Below, piece after piece: positions 23,796-37,664 of a DNA stretch of 64,000 bases (within the stretch, counting starts at the first letter, position 1; each line of letters opens with the position of its first letter). Where the stretch lies: assembly GCA_025531455.1 (NCBI GenBank), contig JAMYHL010000017.1, positions 248,001 through 312,000 of the forward strand, given 5' to 3'. The translations under genes were made by a program, and so were the position numbers. This DNA comes from Apiotrichum sp. Y4204. Lineage: Eukaryota > Basidiomycota > Tremellomycetes > Trichosporonales > Trichosporonaceae. The notes beneath the pieces are model-generated. The model searched no databases and was not told the DNA's origin. It saw only the letters and a program-made list of their open reading frames with translations.

Positions 23796-25032
23796 CTATT
23801 CACTGCCGTCACTGTCACTCGCGTATCCAGCCAGAAGTGCCGTTGCACTTGCTGTCGGAAGAACCGGAGGAGGGCTGGGCGGCGGTGTGTCCTTCTTGCG
23901 CTTGAGTTTCACACGCGTCGTTCGCTCAGCATCCATGTCGAAGACGTCGTACTTTCGTGCAGCCGTATTTCGACGGATCGTACTGCCAAGATCGGGGGCA
24001 GGAACCGTTGATGTTGGCATCCCCCGGTTTTCTCGCGCCGCCGCCCATTGGTCACCAGCGGACTCATCCGCCACTTCCGCCCCGAGATCAAGTGCGCTAT
24101 CCAGGCCGTACCGCTCAAGCACGCCCTCGTCGCGACGCTGTTTCGCGAGTGCTTCCTTCTTCTCGACGCGGAATCGATCTCGCAGGGTTTTCGAAACGGC
24201 ATACGGGTCGGCGCTGATGCGGGCGCTCGCATCACCCAGTTCGTTCAGCCGGCTTTTCTGCGCGCGTACCACTGTTTGCTGGTCCGTGTCCTTCTCGAGG
24301 GCACTGAACGCGTCCCCCTCTCCGCCCTCGCTTGCCCGCGGCGCCTCGGTGTCGAACACTGCATACCCGCCGTTCTCCGCGGGGTCCCACGTCTCCTCCT
24401 TCTGCCGCGCACCCTCCGTCACGACGTAGCGCGCGTTCTGCGGGTCGGTGCGGATCTCAAACCACCCATCGCATAGGTGACATTTGCAGCGGAAGGCATA
24501 GATCGGCGTGCTGTAGTAGTTGCCGACCTTGCGCTTCTGCGCGTTGTAGCGCACACCGGCACCGATATGTTTCTGAGAGTCAGCATGAAAGCTGGGATCA
24601 GGTGCTTGTGGACGGAGGGTTTGTAGGATCCCAGAACAGAGAGCAATCGACAGGCGGTGCTCGTCGCATGTTTCCGGAGGCGGGACGGCCATCGCCTCGG
24701 AGGTGCCTTCTTCATTCTCACGTCTCCTCTTGCGCCAATAATGTCCATTATTGAGCCCCAGTGTTGCACCCGCACAGTGCCCTTCGCTAGAACCCTTCAC
24801 TTACGTCGCATGTTCCACACCAGATGTTGAATGGCAGCTCAAATCGGACGACGAGGATACCTTCGTCAATCTTCGCCGCCCGCTTCCCTAGCGCGTGTTT
24901 CTTGCCCTGATAGGCATTGAGCGTCGCGTGCTTTTTCGGGTCGTAGTCTGGCGGAATGTATCTGCGTGTCAATAGAGTTCAATGTATACCGTCGCTTGCG
25001 AATGCAGGTGCTCACCTGTTAAAGCCTTGCAT
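23796..25032 (-). CDS. Saf4/CCDC130 (CWC16 family) splicing factor
   Basis: Exons 25032-25016, 24961-24805 and 24572-23796 give 316 residues. The N-terminus (MQGFNRYIPPDYDPKKH), the block FELPFNIWCGTCDKHIGAGV and the continuation RYNAQKRKVGNYYSTPIYAF match the CCDC130/Saf4 branch of the CWC16 family, which includes the step-one factor Yju2. The four zinc-ligand cysteines are present as WCGTC and CKCHLC. The middle is charged and helical, including TLRDRFRVEKKEALAKQRRD. A basic nuclear signal (RVKLKRKK) lies near the C-terminus. Exon 1 codes only five and two-thirds residues. Intron 2 is 232 nt, long for this genome, and separates the two zinc-ligand pairs. The gene is divergent from the Rab4 gene, with 250 bases between start codons. 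Confidence 0.93.
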
Positions 25033-25282
25033 GGTGGATGAGGTGGAGGCAACAACATCTGGTGGTAGAGACCAGCAGTTGTGGTGAGCGGCGAAAACCG
25101 AGGACCGTCTGTATGGTGGTGGCCGATGGTGGCCTAGCCTGACTTTTTGAAAGCAGTCCTGCACAGGGGGCGTGACGCCATTGTGCGTGTCATCATTGTT
25201 CATACCATCGCCCATTCCACTCGAACACTACCATTAGCGATCACATTCTCAACACTACATCCTTGGTTTGCTGCATCTCAAC
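25033..25282. promoter_or_regulatory. Bidirectional promoter, Saf4-like / Rab4
   Basis: Only 250 bases separate two divergent start codons, so both genes must share this control region. I see no TATA box. Confidence 0.6.
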
Positions 25283-26609
<1,327 letters not shown>

Positions 26610-29600
26610 GGGCGCGGCGGAGACGTGTTGTTGCTTTGGTCGGGAGACATCTATAATCTGCATGTACAGCTTACGTGGGCGGCGCGGGCGGTAAGGAGGC
26701 GGCATACTGATAAGGGGGAGCGTGTGCCAGCATTCCTCTTAGGGCTTATCTGGGTTGTACGTCGGCAAGAAGCACTCATTATGCGGACGGCAGTGTACCT
26801 GTGTACTCCACAACACGTGATCCGCCGCAATCGAAGATATCGAAGGTAGCTGACAGTACCCTCAGGCCTCCGGGCCGCACTCGAGTCCCTCGCAACGCCC
26901 TCGATCTCGGCGCCCGGTCGTGATCGCGGTTTGGGCTTCTGATTCGGGGGATCCTGATCCTCGAGACAGACAGTAGTCGCACTGTACTCCTGTCCCAACT
27001 GATTTGTGCTTCTTGCTTCCTGATTCTCGCCTTAAGCGTTTGCTTCTCTGCCCCTCAGATTATCAGATTCGCGGGTCTCGGATCTTCATGACGACCGTCG
27101 CTGACGCAACGAAGAGCAAACTCGGATGGGTTCCAGCATCAAATCAGTGTGATGCCGAGCTACGAGTGTCTAGCTGTCGTAAAAGGAGGCTGGGAGGGGC
27201 GAGATCAAAGATCAACGATCAGCCATATGCGAGCGTCAGATCTGCTTTCGCATTGGACATCCACTCAACCAGGCTGATCTAGTTGATCCAGTCGACTCAT
27301 GCGTCAGTCGCGACACGACGATTTGAAAGTTGTTGCCCTGGCGACAGCAGTACAGCAGCTTGTGCGGGCCGTGGAAAAGACAGGATACAGACATACAGTA
27401 GTGCTGAGCGACACAAGAGCACAAGAAAAGTTGACAGGAACGGAGCCATTGACAGTGGCTGCACTCGCAAGCTCGCAAGTGCACCATTACATCCGAGCGC
27501 CACCTGCGCTACAAGAATTTACAATCTACACTGACGCAAGATGGCTTAAGATGGAAAGAATGGGAAGTGCAGGGGTGAGCAGCACCAGCACCAGGCACGA
27601 GTGGTCTCCGCGATCTCCACGGGCCACGGGCCATCATGATCATGGCATGGCCGGCCGCCATGACATTCGCCGCCACGGGGCAAGCAGGATATCAGGATAC
27701 GGGCTCCTCGTAGAACCAAGGGATCCTTAAGGAGCCGATGGTCGTGGCGATGCGCACAATCCCCACGATCCACCGATCCACCGATCCACCGATCCACCGC
27801 TGTCGAACAATGCGCCTTCCGTCTCTTCAGATCCTTCGCTGTGTATCACCTGGAGAATCCATCAATCGGCCGAGAATGAGGACGAGGCGGCGAGACAGCC
27901 CCAAGCCCGCCGAATGCTTCTCATACTCTAATGTGGCCCGTTCGCAAATTAGGAGCAGATGAAGAATCTTGAACCGGCGGAGATGCACGAATGCGAGCTG
28001 TGCGCCAATCACGCAATCCCCCAAGAAGCAAGGCGCCTAAGAGCACGGATACACAGATCGTAGATGCACAGAAGCGGTCGAAGCGGTATGGGTTTGTGCG
28101 TTCCATAGCGACGGTGCGTGGCGGGCCGCGGCGCACAGCGCGCACAGCGGAGTGTGTCAGCCATGCCGCTCTCAGCCGCTCGAAGCTCGAGGAATGGGCT
28201 GCGCGGCCATGTTGCGCCCAGCGCCACGAACGCGCACGCGCGCACGACGCCCCGACGCCTCACGTGCAACACCTTGATCCGAGCTCCGCAATTCCGCATT
28301 TCCGCACGTCAAACGTCCAAGAGCTGTCGGATCAAAGTGGAGACTCCTATGTTCCGAGTGACATGGACGGATCGCGGAGCAACAACAGTCACGCGGCCAG
28401 TAGCTAGGCGGTTATTGCCAGTGCGCTGGTGGAGAAGCCCTCTCTGATAGAAGCTGCGAGGGACGACAGAATTAGAGACTCAGTGCTGATTAATGAGTGT
28501 CGGGCTGATCGTCAACATTCTCTATCTTTGCAGGAGCATGCAGGACCAGCCCAATTCAGTAATGAGAACGCATAGCTCATGGATCATGGCTCAGATTAGA
28601 ACCGCCAGATGAGCCGGCGTGACGTTAAGGAGGGTAGATTCTCAGATCATTCAAATGATCAAACGAGAGCGCCCAATCTGCACACTGTGCAATGTGGCCA
28701 ATTTGGTCAGCATGGGTCACGCATGCACGCATAAAGGCATGACGCATGAGGGGTTGAGTGCAACAACACAGAGAACCTGTCCGATGTCCGAGGATCCGAG
28801 GGATGTGCTGGATCAATGAACGCATCGAGAAGGTCCAACATGCCAGCCCCTGCAAGCGCGCGAGCCCTGATGCACGAGCAGCATCTTCCGCCTTCCCGAG
28901 TGATATGGACAGGGGCTGAGCGCCTGGCCATCGCGCGCGCGGCCAGCAGCCAGCCCGGGCAGCCCCACCTTCCATTTCAGCCGTGCCCCTAGTCCCAACT
29001 GCCGAGAAGTTTGGAGCACCAAAGTCAAGCCCGTATAGCGCACGTAACGTAACTTTACACGGACGCCAGGCGCTAGGAACGCCACAGGATCACAGGAATC
29101 GAGGTGTCGGGCTAGTCCACGGTCCAGCTACCGCTATAATAAACTATGGACCGTAGCGCCACAGGTTATTCGAAAGCTAGTCCCGAGCTAACGCCCCAGG
29201 ATCCACGAAGGATCCAGGAGGCGCCGAACCCAGGAAGCTAACGGCCTGGAAAGTCAGCTCTGCTGGAGGCGCGTGAGGGCCCCCCAGGAGCAATTTTTGT
29301 ACCGAGATGACGCCCGGCGCCACCAAAACGCCACGCGCCACCGGTTCCTTACTCCAAGCTTCTCGCGGCGCGGCGCAGGGTTATAAGTGAGCGTGTGCGC
29401 TTGAATATGCGGGGGTTGTGTAGTTTGGGTTCGTGAGTCAGTCGCTACGTTACCCAGATCCTCAGATGACGGGGCGTTCCTGTGTCAAGGCTCTGAATGT
29501 GTGCATGTGCAGATGATGTGGATCAGTGCATGCAAGGACGCGTCGGGCGTTTGCCGTTTTGGGATCGTTATTCGGTTATCCCCTCACATCGACACATCGG

Positions 29601-30412
29601 TACATTGGTGCACATGCGCACATCTGTGTGGGCGCATCAGGGGAATCGGTGCGTTGCGCCATAGCTGCTTCCTGATCTTCCTAATCTCCTGAGCTGGGAT
29701 GTCGCCCATGCCCCGAGGCCCGATCTACGATCCCACGACCCAACAATCCTCAGATTACAATCCAATCCCCGCCAGTCCCGCGGTTTGCTACCGATGCGCC
29801 GCCGATCGAGGTTGAGCTGGCTGATTTGGCTCTCCGGCTCTCATTCCTGGCTGGTCCATTCCTTTGCTTTCAAGAAGCCCACACCCACTATTACTCTATT
29901 GGAACTGAATCACTGGGTCAGTAGTGACGACGACTGGTCCATTCCGTGCCTCGCCTCGACAAGGTACCGAGCTAGTTTCTTTGTACCCGAAGCCTGTCAT
30001 TCCCATGTGCCGCTTTCTTACCCTTGCCTCCCCCGGTAACTCGGTCGTCCCCCGTCTGCTGGTCCGCAGGCAGTTGCAAGGGGACCCTGACGACGCTGTT
30101 CCTAGCTTCCTGTACATCCTGTGCGTGGCGTCCATGGCGTATCATGCCTCCGCGCCTCCGCCCCGCAGCACGCATACACGCACACCTTGTAGCTTAATCG
30201 AGGAGCCGAGACTAAACACTGCAACATGTACAGAAGTGCACACTGTCTCACCATCCCCCCCCCCGATCCTCGCAGCAGAGTCGTCCAGCTTATTTAGCCC
30301 TTTCCCCCCCACCCCCCCCCAGCTGGACGGATACTTATACCAGCCCTTGAATCTTGGTTTCTTGCAATCGTCCACTGTCTCCAGTTCAGTTGTTCTTGTT
30401 CCCACAATACCC
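26610..30412. other. 3.8 kb stretch without a supportable gene
   Basis: Many short open frames run on both strands, with no splice logic or recognisable domain. The stretch is rich in GATC-containing words such as GGATCC and CGATCCAC. I see no transposon terminal repeats or RNA genes. Confidence 0.5.
27766..27799. repeat. (CGATCCAC)4 tandem repeat
   Basis: Four consecutive eight-base CGATCCAC units in gene-free DNA. Confidence 0.85.
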
Positions 30413-31001
30413 ATGATCATGACCATGACCGACTTTGTCTCCCCCCACCACCATGACCACCACCACATGCGACACCTGCCCCCGCCCTTGTTCCAAACCC
30501 GCGAATACCACCACTCCAACATCGCCATCGACCCATTCTACCGTCCCAACCGCCTAGAAGATGCGTCGTCCGGGTGGTCGCTCGAGCTCTCCCCTATGCG
30601 TTCGTCGTTGTCAACAGCATCCCCGTCGCCGATCCCCTCTACATCAAACTCGCCCACACATTCCCCTTCCAACTCGCCCACACACTCCCCAACAAACTCG
30701 CCGACAAACTCTCCTACACACAGCCCTGCATACTTTCCGGCCCAAACACCAACGCATACACACACCCTCTCTCACTCTTCTCGCGAGAACACCTCGGTCG
30801 GGCGACTCGGCCACTGCGGAATGATGCTCCCACCACCACTGTTGATCTGCCCTGGTAACCCTTCTGGCGACAACCGCGATCGTGAGTGAACGGTGTTGAT
30901 GCTTCTCTGATGTGCGGCGCTGATCCCCTACAGGGGCCTGCAAAGGTTTGGTCCACGTCCCGCTCCCGTTTTGTCGCTTCTGCGGGCGTCGCATGCCTTG
31001 A
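30413..31001 (+). CDS. Candidate gene: Ser/Thr/Pro-repeat protein (uncertain)
   Basis: A possible two-exon gene (30413-30881 and 30934-31001) codes for 178 residues. The donor GATC|GTGAGTG and acceptor CCCCTACAG are well formed and in phase. The start codon follows a CT-rich leader. The N-terminus is His-rich (FVSPHHHDHHHMRH), then comes a repeat of NSPTHSP and NSPTNSP units. The new C-terminus carries CRFCGRRMP, where CxxC might bind a metal. Against it, the 12-base minisatellite underneath would keep frames open in any phase, the flanks are gene-free, and I know no homologue. Confidence 0.35.
30640..30725. repeat. 12-base minisatellite (AACTCGCCCACA-like)
   Basis: About six imperfect units of a 12-base sequence code for Asn/His-Ser-Pro-Thr repeats on the + strand. 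A multiple-of-three unit keeps all frames open, so open frames here are weak evidence for a gene. Confidence 0.7.
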
Positions 31002-34000
31002 ATGTAGGGCGAATCATGATTGGCGCGAAGATCACGGCAATCGGGTTGATCGGACGGATAAGCGCACCAGTTGGCCATTTGGTCGCCCTGCAAGAGAAAA
31101 ACCTCCTTTCAGCCCCTCGCAGCCCACATTCATATCCATATCCCGTAAGAGGATACCAGAAAACAACAACACTCCAAGCACTCCACACTCTTCGACAGCA
31201 TCTGCCGCACTGCATCCACCCACATCGCCGTGCCTCAGCACCACACCGCACGCAACCCCCAATTGTAAGGCACCAGCGCCGACCTCGTTCCAGACATGAC
31301 GTTTTTTGCACCTTCGCACCCCTGTCCTTCATCCCTTCATCTGTCCATTGTTTCCCATTCACTACCATCATCACTGTTCGCTGTGCACGCAACGGTTGTA
31401 CCCATACTTTGGCTGGGCAGGCCGGTCCTGTTCTCCACCAGAATAGAGCTCCCTCCCGCGACGACTGTACAATATATGCAAGACTTATGCACACCGGCTG
31501 TACCTCATTCATAAAATATGCCGTTAGGCCATCAGGGGCGGCCACATACGTAGACCGGTCCTGACTCTGGACCATCTCCTGTCCCCTGACCCCCGTCTTC
31601 GGCACTTCTTTCCGTTTGTTCCTCCTTTCGATCAATTCCTGTGATCCTGTGATCCTGTTCGATCCCAGGATCCCAGGACAGCGAGCTGTGCAGGTCTTTG
31701 GTCACTGGATCTCCGCTCGTGCTGCTCGTCAAACTAACTCGAAAAGTGACGCAGCACTCGTTCCGCGACAGTCGGCCACATGTACCCATATGCACCCAAT
31801 CCCAAACATGCGATACACGCTGCATCTCGTCACACTTTAGTCACACGATCCTCAGACACACCCGTCCGTCAGTGATTGTCTCCGAGTTCCGTACGTATGT
31901 GTCACTCTAGGAGGGCGAGTGGCCCGAGCAATCTTGGCCCCGCGCGGCCCTGCCGCCTGTGGAGCTGTGGGCTGTGGTACTGTGGGGTCACACCATGCAC
32001 ACCAGCGATTAGCCAGATCGCCAGATTATGCGAGGATCCAGGATCGAGGATCGCGGCTCGAGGATTGAGAATCTCGGACCAGTGCAGCGCACGGTAGTCG
32101 ATCCTCGCGGCGCCCTGGTCCCTGCGCCCTGGGCCGCTGGCCTGGGTCCACGGCCCCCCATTTTCCCCGATCCACGGCCCACAACGGTGCTCACGCCCAT
32201 ATCGTCCATAGGACTCATCCTGGCCTGTGCGCCCCGGGGTACCGGGGACACCGGGGGGCAACGGGGCGCAGGGGCGGTGCCCGAGCGCTGCGCACGGTCG
32301 ATTTCACTGCATGGGCGTCTGTCTCCCAAGGTCCGGTCCGTGAGGATGCACATGGTGCAACTGGTGGTGATCACGCTCGAGCGTGTCGAGCATGAAAGTT
32401 GCCCTGGGAGTGAGAAGTGGCGAGCAGAGGAAGCATCTGCATGCTTCACTGGGCGGCAGTGCGCGTACGACAGTCAAAGGGCCAAGCCATCAAGCGAAGC
32501 CGCTAGAAGCTATGCGACGCCGTCTTCTACCGCGATGAAGAGATTTGGCGGAATGCACGGCGCATCGGTGACTCCACATTCCTTGCCAAGGGATTCCACA
32601 TTCCTCGCCGTGCTGGCTGCCGTTCATCGATCATCAACCGGGCGCAAGCAGGCGAAGAGAGGGCTGAGTTTGGAGATTCGCCCAACGCCCGGGCGCCGCC
32701 CCTGCTGAACATGCTGAATACGCTGAGCGGAGTAAACAGCAACAAAGCAAACTTTCACTCGTGCTTTGTGTCGTCAGCCCAATTCGCTAGAGCGCTAGAG
32801 CCTCATACACCATCTCCATCCTCGTTCTGCGAATCCACACACGATTCAGAATCAACTGCGATGGTCGTGGGTCGGGGGAGTAACTGGTCTCAGGTCCTCA
32901 CACAATGCCGCCATCAAACAATGCGATGTGTTCCACCGTATCCCACATGTGTGCAGGGCTGAGTGAGTCGAGTGGACTTGTAATTGCGGCTGTCTGATGT
33001 CTGAGGACTGTGGAGCTGTGGATCATGTACCATGTATGCCGTTTGATTTCGTATATCGTACCTTGCACATCATTCCCCAGCTGGCGTGAGCTCGCATTCC
33101 GCAGCCGCCTGGCGCCATGGCCGCCTCCGCGCCTCCAAAGGGGGTGAATTCAGTTTGGCACGCCGACATACGCTGACACGTCTCCTGGCCCTCTGTGCTG
33201 TCCCATACATAACAAAGGCAGTGGCTCGTGGAATGGAATGTGGAATGTCTTGTAGGACCTGTGAGCTCACCAGCGTGCAATTGGTGGCGGGGGATATGGG
33301 GGAATGTCTACTTGGCGGAGTGGGCGCGGCGACCTTTGGCGTTGCATCACCCCAACTATTTAACGTTATTATTACAGCTCATGGACTAATTATGTTACTA
33401 TTTGCTGTAGTGCCTGCAATGGCAGGATTCGGCACGCGTTGGCAGGACGATCGTTCTCAAGGGATCAACGCACACCTTCTCCACAAAGGACCCTCGAGGC
33501 CCGAGGTCCGGGTGTTTTTACCCCGTGCCTGGCCGGGGGTTCCAGGTCTGAAAGCTGGGGGTGAAGGAATGCGCAGGAACCCGAAATATCGGGCGGAAAA
33601 GGGCCGGAACGATAGCCGCCACCCATAGCCTAAAGTGGACGAAGGACGAGCGAGGCACGCACGTGCTCAGGGAACAGAATCCGGCGCAGACTTGGCTGCG
33701 CCTGCGGGCCTGCGAGCCTGCGGATCGGGTAAATGGTGCGACTGGCGCCAAGGCGAATAGTGTTGGATAGGAGATGGCGTGGAATCTGGGGAATGCGCAT
33801 CCGACGCATCCTATGTCCTGTCGGCTGGCAGTTGCATGTACGATCATGTACGACCCACTAGCCCATCCCGGGCCGTAGGTCCCCTGGCGGACCTGAGGGG
33901 ATCAAGACGCTTGGATGTGGCGCCGCCGGGATCTAGATGTGGCGATCGGATGTCGGTGCCGAGGCGCCGAGTGCCACTAGCCGCGTGGGGAGCCTGGAGA

Positions 34001-34530
34001 TCCAGAGAGCCCGAGATCCAGAGAGCTCGAGAGAGCCGAAAAAATCTGGGGATGGGCTGTGCAACGGACAAGGGGCTTCTTTGCGGCTCGTTTGCAGCCA
34101 CTTGTATGCATGCACGCAACTCGGTTCGACACATTGCGAGCCCCTTTCACGCAAAGTGTGTAGGTTTGCGGGTCTGCGGTTGTGGAATTTTGGGTCCAAC
34201 AACAGGTTGTAGGACCCTTAAACCCAAACGGACCTAATTGGGCCTAATAGCCGAGCTGCCAGTGTCGTGTGCCGATGACGTTATTCTCAGGTTCAACCCT
34301 TAGAGTCTATTCCTCCACCTTCACTTTGATGGTCCACTCCTCCACTTTGATGGTCCGCTGACGATCAACATCGATCGGCGACACAAGTACACAAAACGTA
34401 TGTGCACAAAACCGTTTCATCGTGCCATCATGTCGCGCTATTGTCCAGTATTGTTGTTATGTATTGTGCCACGCTGCAAAACTGCCTGTGGGGAAATGTA
34501 TGTACTTGAACTTGACAACAAAAGGACTCG
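31002..34530. other. 3.5 kb stretch without a supportable gene, with one COX1-like fragment
   Basis: Frames are short and lack protein-like character. The stretch is again rich in GGATC/GATCC words (31640-31680 and 32034-32060). The only recognisable sequence is the mitochondrial-like insert at 33353-33432. Confidence 0.5.
33353..33432 (+). pseudogene. cox1: Nuclear mitochondrial insert, fragment of cox1
   Basis: Eighty bases translate to a stretch starting QLFNVIITAHGLIM and ending VVPAMAGFG, a highly conserved helix of cytochrome c oxidase subunit 1. The usual GGFG is reduced to GFG. The segment is AT-rich with mitochondrial-style codons (ATT, TTA, CTA) while both flanks are GC-rich nuclear sequence, so the edges are sharp. 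Only about 27 codons are present. It is a non-functional transfer of mitochondrial DNA. Confidence 0.8.
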
Positions 34531-35971
34531 TCAGCCTTCACTTCTTGCTGGGGCTGTCGGCTGTTCATCGACCTTGTCCGCCGTTTCAGTCTCCTTCTTT
34601 GTTGGCACAGAGTTGACCCCATTTTGGTGATCAATCTTCGCGTCAAGGCTCTTGGTGATTTTATTGACTACCCCAAGGCTGCTTCCATCTTCGGAAGCTG
34701 TGGTTAGAAAGGATCGAATGTAGTACAGAAGAGATCACTCACAGTGATTTGTCTTGCTCGATTTGACGCAAGTCGAAAGGTGATCGACCTGAGTCTGGAG
34801 GACTTTGATAGCAACCTTGCTCGACCGCCGTTCGTCCTCAAGACCAACAATCTTGATTTCTGTTTTGTCCGTGTGGTCGACGAGCGCCTTGAAACGACTA
34901 TTCATGGCCTCGACAACTTTCTCAACGGCGTCGATCCGCTTAATTCCCTTCTCCATGGCATCGAGGCGCAGAAGTCCTTTGTCGACTTTGGACTGATAAC
35001 CGTTGACACTGCCTGAAATGGAGGACAGTTGTGTTGATGTGATCCCGGGTGTCGAACTCTTCTTTTCAGCCTTCCCAACGCGGTCGTTAAGAGTCTGAAA
35101 CTTGGCACCGACGCTGCTCTCAATACGGTTGACAGTGGCAATAAGGTTGTTCAGTCGGAACTCGAGGTTGCCTAGCTTGCCTACTGGGTTTGCCAAGGCC
35201 GTATCCGTCACCTTGATTTGGGTGGTGTCGACAGTAGCGGCAGAGGTGGCGGGAGTGGCAGAGGCAGCAGGGATGGTAGAGGTGACAGGTGGGACAGTCG
35301 TCGCGGGAGTGGCCGATCCGTTTGCCAAATTGTTGCCGTCCATAATCACATCATCTTCCTGCGTCTGGAGCTTGTCGAGTCGCACAACAACAGACTGTAG
35401 CACATGCTCCAATTTGGCAATGTAGCGCGATTGCTGCAGAAGGCGGCTCTCCATTTCGCGGCGGTAAGCATCGGAATCGGGGCCAGCGGCAAGTTTGGCT
35501 CGGCTCTGGGCAGCAGCATCGAGTCTTGCCAGTAGTCTCTCGGTGTCGGCTGGCTCAGCGTCCGCAATGCCAGGGTTGATGGCGTCATGGGGGCCTGAGT
35601 GTGAGTCTCTGTCTGAGCGGCTGTCGTCCATTGAAGCAGACGCAAAGCGCACAGGCCCCCAGAACTCGCTTTCCCGCCGCTCACGACATTCGTGCCGGCA
35701 CACACCTTCCTCACTCTCGGTGTCAGAGATCTAGAAGCCTACCTTTGGCGGCATCATACATCTTGAGGAAGAATTCCTTTGCCTCGGCGGCCATGACGGT
35801 GTGCGGATTCATGTCCATCATGCTCGCGATGACCATACACCCGTTAAAGAGAGCCAGTGGGACGGGGACCGGAATTCCACCATACTGAATGTGGGCGCCG
35901 GCAAGGGAAGAGAAGGCGGGAACGCTCGGGTGGACGAGGACGGCGAGCGGGATTGGGATTACTGAGGGCAT
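34531..35971 (-). CDS. GGIP-module protein A, coiled-coil tail
   Basis: Exons 35971-35743, 35705-34743 and 34697-34531 give 452 residues. Exon 1 encodes the family module: MPSVIPIPLAVLVHP, then QYGGIPVPV, then a helix (AAEAKEFFLKMYDAAKG). It ends in phase 1. The long second exon has an acidic start, a helical region (SRLLQQSRYIAKLEHVLQSV), a Thr/Ala/Pro linker, and a C-terminal coiled coil with a heptad pattern (VGKLGNLEFRLNNLIATVNR; LLRLDAMEKGIKRIDAVEKV). The last exon is Lys/Glu/Thr-rich. The acceptor of intron 1 (GAGGAAG) is unusual, so the first residues of exon 2 may differ. An in-frame ATG at 35989 is an alternative start. No catalytic motif is visible; oligomerisation through the coiled coil is inferred. 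Confidence 0.8.
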
Positions 35972-36591
35972 TTTAAAGCAAGTGATCAAGTGAGTGAGTG
36001 AGGAAGAGGAGATAGAAGACGAGTGACGGTTGACAAAGGAAGGCTGATAAGAGCCTGTGCAAAGTGAACCGGAGCTGAGTTGCGTGGGACCAACTGTACG
36101 ACTGTCGCTGTAGTGTAGAGGTCAAAGCGCACCTTGCACCTTGAGGGTTTGTTCACCCGATGATCAGACGAGCGATCGCGCGAGCGAGCAGCGAGCCAGG
36201 CGCCAGACCAAGTCAATGAGGGCGTGCAGATCGGTAGATTTTCCACGCCCGGGCGCAACTGGCGCCCTGGCCATTCCTTTTTGTCCCACTTCGACAAGAA
36301 GGTCTACTCAATCCTTGTCGAGTGCGCTCCGAAACTTAGGCAAGCATAGTTGGAAAGCCGCCTGACCAGCACAATCACAGGGACCAGGTTGCACAGCAGA
36401 ATCAATGCATGTTATCCTGTCTGCACGTCTGTGTTCATACTTGTACGCTCGGGGTGCTCTCTGTCGTTGCTATGTCGTATCTGCTCGTGGCTCCAGTTCC
36501 ATGTGTCTGTCCCTTCCTTATTCCATTACTCAGTCTAACTCTGGAAAGCTCTTAAATTCACCGGCTTTCACTTTCTCCCCCGTAGAGGTTC

Positions 36592-37664
36592 CTAATTGAG
36601 GGGTGAGCCTAAGAGGTCCTTGGCGGGTGGTTCGCGTGTGGACGAGGGCAAGTCCGGGAAGAACAGTCTCTTTGGCTTCGCGGACGTGTTGCCGTTAGAC
36701 GGAGGATTGAGAGGTTCCTCAACCTCAGAAGAAGCTTCAGGCTTCGCGGGAGACAGTGGATCGTTGGAGATGCAGTTCCGCCAGGTGAGAACCTTTTCGT
36801 CCGCACTCTCGGGCTTGGAGGCTACGTTGTTGGCGTTCTTCGTAAGGTGCGTCTCTCTGGCGTGGTGCTCTGTCATAATCAATCCCAAGTGATTTCCGGT
36901 CCCCTCATTTGCAGCCTAGTCCGTTTGGCGCTGTCCTTGACCTGAGATTTGTCCTCGTCGACTCCCGATGCGCCAAAATTGAAAGGCTGAAGTTTCGAGA
37001 ACAGACTAGGGGGTGGTTTGGAGGCCGTGTCTGAAGGGCTGACTTTTGGGGCCGGGGAGGTTGGAGAAGTGGTGGTCGGTTGAGTGAACTTGAAAGAGAA
37101 GAGGTTGTTTGTCGCTGCGGGCTTGGAAACTGAAACAGTCTCGGTAGGGAGAGGTTGCTTGTCTTCCTTGGGGACAGCGAGCGTGGACGAGGACCACGGC
37201 TTAGTAGTGGCGCCAGAGATATTTTTGGCGACCGATGGGGGGCATATGGAGCAACCGGCTCTTGTCACTTTCTGGGAAAGACTCTGGTCCAAGTGCTTGC
37301 AAAGATTCTCGGTGTGCGCTTGGAGGAGTTTTTCCAGGGTGGCGTGGAGCGGCCTGAACTCCGTTTGTTCGGCACCCTGCTCGCTGGCTTTGACGGGAGC
37401 GACTGTGGGGTTAGTCTCGCTGTAAAGTTACTGGGACTCACCGATCGTGGCACGGTAGACCGCGTCGACAAACGCGTCAACTTCGGGGGTAGCGCATATG
37501 AGGTTGTCCGTCACGGACAGCACATATTCAAGGAGTACGGGAGTGACGGGGACGGGGATTCCGCCATACTTCGCCTGTGCCTCCACCAAGTGGGGTGGGC
37601 TGCGGTGCTTCTTGAGAATTGAGAGGGGGATGGGAATAACTAAGGGGATGTCGTCCGCTGACAT
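36592..37664 (-). CDS. GGIP-module protein B
   Basis: Exon 1 (37664-37442) encodes the module: IPLVIPIPLSILKKH, EAQAKYGGIPVPV and a helical end (VDAFVDAVYRATIG), ending in phase 1. Exon 2 starts at 37402 after an intron with CTAACCCCACAG. It has a helix (LHATLEKLLQAHTENLCKHL), a CSIC pair and a Ser/Thr/Pro region with TTTSPTSPAPK. The last exon (36915-36592) is acidic and Pro-rich, ending in DLLGSPLN. The second intron is unclear: 36916-36962 (47 nt, weak GTCGAC donor) or 36916-36941 (26 nt) both restore the frame, giving 328 or 335 residues. An in-frame ATG at 37751 is an alternative start. It is the smallest and least coiled member. Confidence 0.7.

Noticed and set aside
31640..31680. tRNA-like T-arm (CCTGTTCGATCCCAGG)
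   Set aside because: The hairpin is part of GATCCTG repeats; no acceptor, D or anticodon arms can be drawn around it.
32028..32708. 226-codon + strand frame starting with repeated GSRIEDRGSRIE
   Set aside because: It is produced by short GGATCGAGGATC-type repeats in gene-free DNA; the remainder looks non-coding.
33086..33628. 180-codon frame containing the COX1-like segment
   Set aside because: Only the middle 27 codons resemble COX1; the ends are unrelated nuclear sequence, so this is a chance frame across an insertion, not a gene.
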